Shown: positions 1 to 5,441 of the stretch, piece by piece
Position numbering within the stretch: position 1 is the first letter of the stretch
How the letters are laid out: every line of letters begins with the position of its first letter
Source: Pelobacter sp. UBA5610
GTDB lineage: Bacteria; Desulfobacterota; Desulfuromonadia; Desulfuromonadales; Syntrophotaleaceae
Assembly: GCA_002424645.1 (NCBI GenBank)
Contig: DIKU01000115.1
Location: 3,851-9,773 of the forward strand
DNA length: 5,923 nucleotides
Direction: 5' to 3'
Position numbers and translations under genes: made by a program
The notes under the pieces: model-generated
Told to the model about the DNA's origin: nothing
What the model saw: only the letters and a program-made list of their open reading frames with translations
Database searches by the model: none

Positions 1-5
1 TTTTT

Positions 6-2057
6 TCATCGTTTATTGGGGGGAACGATTCCGTATTGCCTCATCTTGCGATAGATGCCCGCCCGACTGATGCCAAGATCTTTCGCCGCACTGGAAACTT
101 GCCACTTATTTTTCTGCAGGGATTCAAGGATAACCCTGTATTCAGCTTGCTCCATAGCGTTGCTACCGGGGTTATTTTCGTCGGTTGCCAATAAGGATGC
201 AGCCTCGACAACGTTTTCAAACGGATCTGCGGCAGATTTTCTTGCTATAGGGGACGCCATTGCCTGTCTTGACGGCTTTAGAGATCCTGCAACATCGACC
301 GGAAGATCATTGCATGTAATGATACGATTGTCGCAAACCGCCATGGCGTAACGGAGCACATTGCGCAGTTGACGAATATTGCCGGGCCATGAAAATTCCA
401 GCAGTATCTGCATGGCGCTGTCGTCAATGGTCAATTTTTCAGACATGGTTTCCGCTTCTATGAGAAGTAAATCGTGGATCATTTGTGCAATATCCGAACG
501 ATTCCGCAGCGGAGGCAACTCAAAAGCTATTCCATTGAGTCGATAATAAAGATCTTCTCGAAACTCACCACTGGCTACCATTTCCAATATATTGCGGTGG
601 GAAGCGCAGATTACATGCAGGTCGACAGGAATGGGCGTCTCGCCACCCAAGGGGGTAACCTCTCGTTCCGCGAGAACTCGCAGCAACCTGGATTGTAAGT
701 GTTTTGGCATATCCCCGATTTCATCAAGAAACAAAGTCCCCGTGTCGGATTGCAGGATTTTACCCCGCATCCCCTTGCTGCGCGCACCGGTAAAAGCGCC
801 GTCTTTATAACCAAACAGCTCGCTTTCTATCAGCGATTCCGGGATAGCGGCGCAGTTCACCGCCACAAAAGGCTTTTTAGCACGCCGACTGGCATTATGG
901 ATCGCCTGGGCGAACATTTCCTTGCCGGTACCGGTCTCGCCGCTTAGTAAAATCGGAATGGGCTTGTTCATTACACGTTGAATGCGTTCCACGTTTTTTT
1001 TGAGCTCACCGTCTGCTCCCGCTAAATAATCCAGCGTCATCGGCTCGCCTGACCGCGGAATACGGGAACTTGCAGGCGCTATCCCTCCTGCAAGACTGCT
1101 GGCCTTGCTTGTTATGCCCTGCGGACAGCGCAAAGAGCAAAACATCTGACGACCTTTTGGCTGCGTACGAATGGGCAACACCGTGCTGGCATTAGAAAAA
1201 ATATCCACCAGTTTTTCAAAGCTGAGATCAAAAAACTCTTCGATAGAATGACCCACCAAACAGCTGTCGGAAGTCTTGCCAACCAAGGTTTGGCACGCAC
1301 CACGATCCGCTGCAAGGATCTTCCCCCCTTGATCTATGGCAATAAGGCTCGGAATAGAAACTTCGATCAATTCTCGATCAACACTCAAACTTAGAACCCA
1401 TTGGTTCTGAAACTGAGAGAAAAAATAGGCTGATTCGATCATGCGGGCGGCACGTATCGCCAACTCCAGCGCAATACTCTGACTACTTTTGGGATCGGGA
1501 GAGTGCAGGGAAGATACATCAATCAGGCCCATAAGTTTGCCGCTCGGCCCCATAATCGGGGCGCAGGAACAGGTCAAGTTCGTATTTTTAACGCGAAAGT
1601 GTTCATCCTTGTGAATCGTCAAGGGGATCTGTTCGACAAGCGCTGTACCAACGCCGCAGGTTCCCTCCTGGCGTTCGCTCCAAACAGCTCCGAGAAAAAG
1701 CCCGGCTTCTTTCCACTGCCGGTCAAAGCGTTCATCCCCCAGACAATGAACAGTCACACCACTGGCATTACACAGCAGGGTCGAATAACCAAGATTCCCC
1801 ACCTGGCGATGAAGATGCCGGGTTCCGGCTTTGGCAATCCGCAGAAATTGTTCTATGGGTTGGGTGTGTTCCCGCAATTCAGTAACGGTGAGCACCTGAA
1901 CCGGAGCAGGCTTGCTCGGATCAATACCATGATGTGTCAGGCTACGCTCCCATGAGGCGCGAATAGGTGCTCCAAGGTTGATACTATCTTTACAATTGTT
2001 ACCGGAAACACATGATAACACCCTATGAACATGATCACTGATTGCTCCTCCCGACAT
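6..2057 (-). CDS. AcoR-type sigma-54-dependent transcriptional activator (GAF / PAS-like / AAA+ / Fis HTH)
   Basis: Enhancer-binding activator that would use ATP hydrolysis to open sigma-54 RNA polymerase promoters. Numbering is from the chosen start, 683 residues. Residues about 60-210 look like the AcoR-type GAF sensor (EGTCGVGTAL at 131-140, LTCSCAPI at 161-168, LIDVSS at 178-183). Residues about 234-310 look PAS-like. The AAA+ core has Walker A GETGTGKE (373-380), the sigma-54 contact loop GAFTGA (420-425) and Walker B GTLFLDEIGDM (440-450), all intact. The Fis-type helix-turn-helix is at about 652-676 (AAKDLGISRAGIYRKM). The frame stays open upstream to a TTG at 2138 and an ATG at 2081, but neither has a ribosome site; the ATG at 2057 has GGAG 8 bases upstream and gives the usual family N-terminus. 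The sensor part has eleven cysteines, which is unusual. No signal ligand can be read from sequence. Family assignment is secure; the target operon is unknown. Confidence 0.95.
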   Translation of the reverse strand: MSGGAISDHVHRVLSCVSGNNCKDSINLGAPIRASWERSLTHHGIDPSKPAPVQVLTVTELREHTQPIEQFLRIAKAGTRHLHRQVGNLGYSTLLCNASGVTVHCLGDERFDRQWKEAGLFLGAVWSERQEGTCGVGTALVEQIPLTIHKDEHFRVKNTNLTCSCAPIMGPSGKLMGLIDVSSLHSPDPKSSQSIALELAIRAARMIESAYFFSQFQNQWVLSLSVDRELIEVSIPSLIAIDQGGKILAADRGACQTLVGKTSDSCLVGHSIEEFFDLSFEKLVDIFSNASTVLPIRTQPKGRQMFCSLRCPQGITSKASSLAGGIAPASSRIPRSGEPMTLDYLAGADGELKKNVERIQRVMNKPIPILLSGETGTGKEMFAQAIHNASRRAKKPFVAVNCAAIPESLIESELFGYKDGAFTGARSKGMRGKILQSDTGTLFLDEIGDMPKHLQSRLLRVLAEREVTPLGGETPIPVDLHVICASHRNILEMVASGEFREDLYYRLNGIAFELPPLRNRSDIAQMIHDLLLIEAETMSEKLTIDDSAMQILLEFSWPGNIRQLRNVLRYAMAVCDNRIITCNDLPVDVAGSLKPSRQAMASPIARKSAADPFENVVEAASLLATDENNPGSNAMEQAEYRVILESLQKNKWQVSSAAKDLGISRAGIYRKMRQYGIVPPNKR

Positions 2058-2065
2058 TTTTTCAA

Positions 2066-2069
2066 CTCC
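2066..2069 (-). promoter_or_regulatory. Ribosome binding site GGAG that fixes the regulator start
   Basis: On the minus strand GGAG is followed by 8 bases and then the ATG at 2057-2055. The two in-frame upstream candidates, ATG at 2081 and TTG at 2138, have no purine-rich site in front of them. This decides the 683-residue start. Confidence 0.75.
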
Positions 2070-2119
2070 AAATGATATCATCGTAAAGGTATTTCCAAAT
2101 AAAAATGATCTAACGTCAA

Positions 2120-2135
2120 TTGAATAGACATTCAA
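2120..2135. promoter_or_regulatory. Perfect dyad TTGAAT-N4-ATTCAA upstream of the regulator
   Basis: Two 6-base arms are exactly complementary around a 4-base spacer. The site is 63-78 bases upstream of the regulator ATG at 2057, a position where an operator could act on its transcription. It overlaps one of the GTTGAA repeats. The binding protein is unknown; autoregulation is only an inference. Confidence 0.35.
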
Positions 2136-2160
2136 CAACTACCATTATTTCAGCCATTCG

Positions 2161-2190
2161 ATTTTCAACGGTAAGAATACCATCGAAAAT
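2161..2190. promoter_or_regulatory. Imperfect 30-base dyad over the candidate -10 element
   Basis: ATTTTC (2161-2166) pairs with GAAAAT (2185-2190), and GGTA (2170-2173) with TACC (2178-2181), all around the same centre at 2175.5. In all 11 of 15 position pairs are complementary. Nested arms sharing one centre suggest a binding site for a dimeric repressor or autoregulator rather than random short repeats. Confidence 0.35.
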
Positions 2191-2201
2191 GACAGCTTCA
2201 A
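2174..2201 (-). promoter_or_regulatory. Candidate sigma-70 promoter for the regulator gene
   Basis: On the minus strand the -35 candidate is TTGAAG (2201-2196), then a 16-base spacer, then TATTCT (2179-2174). A TG one base before TATTCT makes an extended -10. Each hexamer matches consensus at 4 of 6 positions. Transcription would begin near 2167, leaving a leader of about 110 bases. A 30-base dyad covers the -10. Not unique in such AT-rich DNA. Confidence 0.3.
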
Positions 2202-2349
2202 TGCCTCTATGAATTTTTATAGGAAAAAGTTGCTATTTCAGGATGTGTTTTAATAGGTGAACCATATTTTTTAAAAAAAAGAAGCTTTAAAGCCGTTCAA
2301 CGTGATTGTTTTATTAAACAGAATACGTATACACTAAAGAACAAGTTAT

Positions 2350-2375
2350 TAGAGTCATAATTAATTACAACTCTA
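2350..2375. promoter_or_regulatory. 26-base dyad TAGAGT ... TAATTAATTA ... ACTCTA
   Basis: The outer arms TAGAGT (2350-2355) and ACTCTA (2370-2375) and the inner 10-base palindrome TAATTAATTA (2358-2367) share one centre at 2362.5. Only the two CA pairs between them mismatch, so 11 of 13 position pairs are complementary. It lies about 300 bases upstream of the regulator start and about 10 bases downstream of a possible plus-strand transcription start. It could be a distant operator, or a 5' stem-loop of a plus-strand RNA. Confidence 0.35.
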
Positions 2376-2431
2376 TACGTTCTACATAATTAAAATCTCC
2401 AAACGGCAGATCGTATTAAAGCAGCCTTACA

Positions 2432-2466
2432 GGAAAAGTCCGCATGGAAGGTACTTTTTCGTTTTT
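2432..2466 (+). terminator. Possible plus-strand terminator hairpin with T-run
   Basis: On the plus strand 2432-2439 (GGAAAAGT) pairs with 2453-2460 (ACTTTTTC) using one G-T pair. Two more C-G pairs follow past a bulged T at 2452, around an 8-base loop (2442-2449). The arm is followed by GTTTTT. The stem is mostly A-T, so it would be weak. No plus-strand gene precedes it; it matters only if a short RNA is made here. Confidence 0.25.
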
Positions 2467-2490
2467 AAAAAGCCATGGCAACCAGAATAT

Positions 2491-2529
2491 AAGACGGCCC
2501 AACCTGCTTCCCTCAGGTTGGGCCGTCTT
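2491..2529. terminator. Strong intrinsic terminator after the sulfur operon, probably bidirectional
   Basis: A perfect 16-base stem (2491-2506 with 2514-2529, core GACGGCCCAACCTG) closes a 7-base loop. It begins 52 bases past the lipoprotein stop codon, so on the minus strand it ends the rhodanese/YeeE/lipoprotein operon, with the short T-rich run CTTATATT. On the plus strand it is followed by TTTTATT, a better U-tract, although no plus-strand gene is seen upstream. Confidence 0.85.
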
Positions 2530-2581
2530 TTATTCATATCCTGCATTGTTATCCGCCGGGGAATTGAAAGAACAGAGCCGC

Positions 2582-3205
2582 TCAGTTTTCCTCGAGATTC
2601 GGCCCCCGATCAAACTCGATGAGGTGGGCGAAGGCATGGTCGATGCCGGGGGCGACCCGGTGGTAGAGCGGCCCTTCCGACCCGACACGCCCGCCCATGT
2701 CGTAAAGAAAAGATGCCATAGCCCGATGACGCAGCCAGTAACCGCGCGGTACCGGGCCGGCGGCATTGTAAAGGGAATGAAAATGGACGTATTCATCCTG
2801 CGGCGCGGGCCGGGTGGCCAGCCAGGCTGGCGGAGCCTGGTCGAACAAGACCGGCCGGATGCGTCCGCCGGCGGAAGGCAGCGGGTATCCGGTATCGGGC
2901 AGCCGCACCAACACCCCTTCCCCTTCGAACAAGCGACTGTTTTCCGGCAGATCGAGGGTATAAAAACGCCGCTCGTTGAAACAGATGAACGCAACGCGGC
3001 TCAGATCAGCCGGATCGAGGGGCCGAAAATAATAGCCCACAAACGGCCCGAAACCGTAACGCTGGCCATCGACCTCAACCTCCAGAGTCGCAACGTAACC
3101 GCGGGGTATGATCAACTCCGCTGCGGGCGGCGCTCCCTCCCGGCAAGCGGTGAGCAGCAACAGGGCCGCCAGCAGTAAAAACCCCCGGCGGCTAAGCGCT
3201 ATCAC
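2582..3205 (-). CDS. Uncharacterised lipoprotein in the sulfur operon
   Basis: I do not recognise this 207-residue protein. The N-terminus (SRRGF, a hydrophobic run, then LTAC with Cys21) is a clear lipoprotein signal; the mature part would be 187 residues. SRRGFLL also fits the twin-arginine pattern S/T-R-R-x-F-L, so Tat export is possible. Arg follows the lipidated Cys, not Asp, so under the E. coli Lol rule it would go to the outer membrane. The mature part has one other cysteine (Cys75) and histidine clusters: HFH at 141-143, then His182, His190 and His194 near the C-terminus. The start is GTG, overlapping the end of the preceding membrane-protein gene by 14 bases, so translation is probably coupled. 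The gene is last in the operon, 52 bases before the terminator. The lipobox, coupling and terminator support this frame over the overlapping open frames. A periplasmic partner of the transporter or rhodanese is an inference from position only. Confidence 0.85.
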   Translation of the reverse strand: MIALSRRGFLLLAALLLLTACREGAPPAAELIIPRGYVATLEVEVDGQRYGFGPFVGYYFRPLDPADLSRVAFICFNERRFYTLDLPENSRLFEGEGVLVRLPDTGYPLPSAGGRIRPVLFDQAPPAWLATRPAPQDEYVHFHSLYNAAGPVPRGYWLRHRAMASFLYDMGGRVGSEGPLYHRVAPGIDHAFAHLIEFDRGPNLEEN

Positions 3206-3728
3206 GGCCCCACAGCTTTCCGACCAGCCAGGTGGCGCCCCCCATGGCCCCTACCAATACGATCACAGCCAGCCAGCTGCTACCGAGCCAGTCGCTCAGT
3301 GTAATGGGTCCCTGGCTGGTGGGCAGATACAGGGACGGTATCAAGATTTCGTGAAACTGGGCAAACGTTGCCGCTCCGGCCAAGCCTCCCAGCAAGGCAA
3401 ACACGGCGTCCATGCGCCCCTCGCCGACGGCGGCCCAGCAGGTGCCGGGGCAATAGCCGGATAGGCCCCAGCCCACCCCGAAAATGACGGCTGCCAGGCC
3501 GGTTGCCACCAAACTGGTCGGCAGAACCATAGTGCGTCCCACTCCGGCTGCCTGCAAACCGAACAGACCGATAGCGGAAAACGCCACCGCCAACAACATG
3601 AATTGGGGGATTTGCGCTTCGCGCATCAGATGCGCCAATGCCATTTTATTGGCGTTGCTAGCACCGATCCGCTGAATGACAAACCCGAAGGCGATCCCGG
3701 AAAAGAGTCCAAGCAAAATTACCGTCAT
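3192..3728 (-). CDS. YeeE/YedE-family membrane protein, second half (GYCPGTC motif)
   Basis: A 178-residue integral inner-membrane protein of the YeeE/YedE sulfur-transport family, whose characterised member TsuA imports thiosulfate. Likely membrane segments lie at about 2-20, 41-61, 71-96, 106-125 and 150-170. GYCPGTCWA at 91-99 carries Cys93 and Cys97 and matches the family's G-x-C-P-G-T signature, where cysteine is thought to handle the thiosulfate sulfur. Full-length family members carry two such repeats; this protein and the gene before it are each about half size, so they probably pair into one channel. The start ATG at 3728 overlaps the stop of that gene as ATGA and has GGAG 5 bases upstream. 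The frame is open further upstream, but the added stretch is rich in Arg and Cys, not membrane-like, and antisense-shadow in character. Family call is firm; the exact substrate is inferred. Confidence 0.92.
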   Translation of the reverse strand: MTVILLGLFSGIAFGFVIQRIGASNANKMALAHLMREAQIPQFMLLAVAFSAIGLFGLQAAGVGRTMVLPTSLVATGLAAVIFGVGWGLSGYCPGTCWAAVGEGRMDAVFALLGGLAGAATFAQFHEILIPSLYLPTSQGPITLSDWLGSSWLAVIVLVGAMGGATWLVGKLWGRDSA

Positions 3729-4252
3729 GATTTCTCCTTTCCTGTTTTTCCATACACCAGGCGCGCGGTGAGCATGGCCACAGCAAAGATGACGACACCG
3801 AAGTAGAGGCCGCTTATGGCCAGTTGGGTGGAGCCGGAGATGAACAGACCCAGCGTGCACCCACCGGCCAACCTTGCACCGAACAGAATCAGAAACCCGC
3901 CGACAAACGCAGCCAGGAACCGTTTTACCCGACTCTTGCCGAAACGTTTTTCCCACAGTTCGGGCACATCGCGCACCGGCACCGCGAAGGTCCGGCCGGC
4001 TATGAAGCCGCCGATAGCCATCCCCAGGACGAAGGCCATGAGCCATGAGCCGGGTCCGGGCATCATCAGGTAGTGCTGCCTGGCGGCGATGTAACCGGGC
4101 GCCAGATGGGCCAACACCCCTTTAAGCAAGGTGATGAAACCGCTTGATGAGGCCGGTGGGCCGAAGGTGGCGAAGATGAATACGATGATGCCGGCCAGTG
4201 CCATGGCGGCGGGCATCACGCTCCAGTAGGGGGAATTATCGTCTGGTTTCAT
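3725..4252 (-). CDS. YeeE/YedE-family membrane protein, first half (GGCTLG motif)
   Basis: A 175-residue inner-membrane protein of the YeeE/YedE family. Likely membrane segments lie at about 12-30, 69-88, 111-130 and 145-166. The family signature is LAGGCTLGLFISGSTQL at 128-144, with Cys132 as the conserved cysteine; the cytoplasmic or periplasmic loop at 91-110 is basic. Together with the next gene it would rebuild the two-repeat fold found in single-chain relatives. The start ATG at 4252 was chosen because GGAGGG lies 7 bases upstream and the N-terminus then begins just before the first membrane helix; an upstream ATG at 4348 would add a Pro/Arg-rich stretch that lies inside the rhodanese gene in another frame. 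It sits 4 bases after the rhodanese stop and overlaps the following start by 4 bases. Thiosulfate or a related sulfane-sulfur compound is the likely cargo, by family. Confidence 0.92.
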   Translation of the reverse strand: MKPDDNSPYWSVMPAAMALAGIIVFIFATFGPPASSSGFITLLKGVLAHLAPGYIAARQHYLMMPGPGSWLMAFVLGMAIGGFIAGRTFAVPVRDVPELWEKRFGKSRVKRFLAAFVGGFLILFGARLAGGCTLGLFISGSTQLAISGLYFGVVIFAVAMLTARLVYGKTGKEKS

Positions 4253-4256
4253 ACCG

Positions 4257-5351
4257 TCACCCTCCACAAGAGATGTAGCCGCCCTTGGGCTGCTTGGCGG
4301 CCCCGGTCTTGGCTGCACCGGCCGGCGCGACAGCGGTGCCGGTGGCACGGGTCATGCCGGGTGCCGGCAGTGCCTGACCGGCAAATTCGCGCGGCTGGGT
4401 TTCGGTGGGGTAATACAGCTGCGGGCTGCCCCACTCGTACCAGGAATTATCGTACAACCGCACATCCCGCAGCCCCATCAGGCGCAAAATGTAGTAGCCG
4501 TAAGACCCTCTGCGGGCAGAGTGGCAGTAAGTGATGACCGCGGTATTCGGATCGAGTCCGCGGTAATGTTTCTGCAGATCCGCATAGGATTTCACCCCTT
4601 TCGTTTCCGGATCGACCCAGTTGCTGCGGTAGTCCCGGTTGACGGCGGTAGGGATATGCCCGAGCTTCAATTCCGAGCCGTCCAGAGCGGGATTCGGTTT
4701 TTCCCCCAGGTACTCCTCCTGCGAGCGCACGTCCAGTATCTGGTAGTAGGCGTCTCCGAGACGGTCATAGATAAAACGTCCGTCGACCTGCCGACGCAGA
4801 TCGATCTCGGCGGTCGGCGCCTGGTAGAGCAGAGGTTCTACCTGCCGCGCTTCGGTGACGAGCTTGTTACCGGCCGCCACCCAGGCATCGATTCCACGAT
4901 CCAGAATGCGCATCTTCTGGTGACCGAGCAGGTCGAGCACCCAGAACACATAGGAGGCCGTAGCGCCCCCATCTTTGTTCACCGAATCATACAACACCAC
5001 CTCGTCTGCGCGGGTAATGCCGTGAGCGCCAAGAATCTCCTGCGCCCGCACCGGGCCGACAAACGCACCCCCGATCCCACGCACGGCATCGGAATAGCGA
5101 AACGCGCTCCAGGGCATGTGAATGGCGCCGGGGATCAGCTTGCCGTCAAAATCCTTGCCCTCGCGCACGTCGACAATAATCAGGTTGGCATCGCCCTGGT
5201 GCTGTTTCAGCCAGGCGGCAGTGGCCAGGAACCTGCCCCCCGGATAACCGAACTGCCCTGCTCCCTTGTCCGCCGAGGCGAGCGACCACCAGACCCCGAG
5301 CAGCAATAGAACGGCGATAACAATGAATCTGACTCCCTGTTTTTGCGCCAT
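4257..5351 (-). CDS. Secreted tandem-domain rhodanese (thiosulfate/3-mercaptopyruvate sulfurtransferase family)
   Basis: A 364-residue sulfurtransferase that would move sulfane sulfur from thiosulfate or a similar donor to a thiol acceptor in the periplasm. Residues 1-27 form a Sec signal peptide with a hydrophobic core at 9-20 and an ASA cleavage site before Asp28. The N-terminal rhodanese domain (about 40-170) has DVRE at 61-64, and Asp122 (VVLYDS) sits where the catalytic cysteine would be, so it is inactive, as usual in this family. The C-terminal domain (about 185-318) has LDVRS at 206-210 and the active loop CHSARRGS at 276-283, with catalytic Cys276 and Arg281. A low-complexity Ala/Gly/Pro/Lys tail (328-358) ends in GGYISCGG. 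Cys276 and Cys362 are the only cysteines in the protein. Start ATG has AAGGAAG 4 bases upstream. First gene of the operon; function in sulfur delivery with the YeeE/YedE pair is inferred from linkage. Confidence 0.95.
   Translation of the reverse strand: MAQKQGVRFIVIAVLLLLGVWWSLASADKGAGQFGYPGGRFLATAAWLKQHQGDANLIIVDVREGKDFDGKLIPGAIHMPWSAFRYSDAVRGIGGAFVGPVRAQEILGAHGITRADEVVLYDSVNKDGGATASYVFWVLDLLGHQKMRILDRGIDAWVAAGNKLVTEARQVEPLLYQAPTAEIDLRRQVDGRFIYDRLGDAYYQILDVRSQEEYLGEKPNPALDGSELKLGHIPTAVNRDYRSNWVDPETKGVKSYADLQKHYRGLDPNTAVITYCHSARRGSYGYYILRLMGLRDVRLYDNSWYEWGSPQLYYPTETQPREFAGQALPAPGMTRATGTAVAPAGAAKTGAAKQPKGGYISCGG
4260..4265 (-). promoter_or_regulatory. Ribosome binding site GGAGGG embedded in the rhodanese C-terminal codons
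   Basis: Minus-strand GGAGGG is 7 bases before the ATG at 4252. The same six bases are the last two glycine codons (GGA GGG) of the rhodanese, directly before its TGA. Ribosomes finishing the rhodanese would thus be placed on the start of the membrane-protein gene. Confidence 0.8.
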
Positions 5352-5425
5352 GATCTTCCTTTCCCTATCCGTTGGTTATTGATACCGAATAGATTCCATG
5401 CAGCCGATTCATGTATAATTCCTGA

Positions 5426-5441
5426 AGCTTACCTGTTGCCT
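5426..5441 (-). promoter_or_regulatory. Weak sigma-54-like -24/-12 candidate before the rhodanese operon
   Basis: The minus strand has GG, ten bases, then GC with the correct spacing (AGGCAACAGGTAAGCT). GGCA at -24 and GC plus T at -12 fit the consensus; the TT before GC does not. Transcription would start near 5415, 60-65 bases before the rhodanese ATG. The interest comes from a sigma-54 activator lying in the same window. A match this loose can occur by chance. Confidence 0.2.

Larger units (their letters stand above)
2058..2490. other. AT-rich non-coding regulatory region between operon terminator and regulator gene
   Basis: No credible gene on either strand. A hand count of 2341-2400 gives 15 G+C in 60. 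It holds dyads at 2120-2135, 2161-2190 and 2350-2375, short palindromes ATGATATCAT (2072-2081), GCTTTAAAGC (2284-2293) and ATACGTAT (2323-2330), four same-strand GTTGAA repeats, a plausible minus-strand sigma-70 promoter, and a plus-strand hairpin followed by a T-run. No tRNA or recognised riboswitch was seen. Confidence 0.7.

Noticed and set aside
2058..2138. 27-residue N-terminal extension of the regulator (TTG at 2138 or ATG at 2081)
   Set aside because: No ribosome site for either codon; the ATG at 2057 has GGAG at 8 bases.
2268..2293. Second minus-strand terminator from GCTTTAAAGC followed by a T-run
   Set aside because: The palindrome gives only a three-pair stem around TTAA, too weak to be a convincing terminator in AT-rich DNA.
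2061..2375. CRISPR-like or integration-site repeat array
   Set aside because: The GTTGAA repeats are 6 bases with uneven spacing (33, 70 and 132 bases), and the dyads differ from each other. There are no spacers, leader or cas genes.
2530..2994. 154-codon minus-strand frame overlapping the lipoprotein gene
   Set aside because: No signal, domain or ribosome site, and it ends at the base of the terminator stem. The overlapping frame encodes the lipoprotein.
2444..3178. 244-codon plus-strand open frame starting in the intergenic gap
   Set aside because: It runs through the 16-base-stem terminator and is antisense to the lipoprotein gene, which has a lipobox, coupled start and downstream terminator. 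It has no ribosome site and no recognisable motif.
3729..4046. N-terminal extension of the second YeeE/YedE half
   Set aside because: It is read in the wrong frame of the preceding gene and is rich in Arg, His and Cys. The ATG at 3728 has GGAG and an ATGA junction.
4521..5309. 262-codon plus-strand open frame
   Set aside because: Entirely antisense to the rhodanese, whose domain motifs are clear. G+C-rich genes often leave long open shadows on the other strand.
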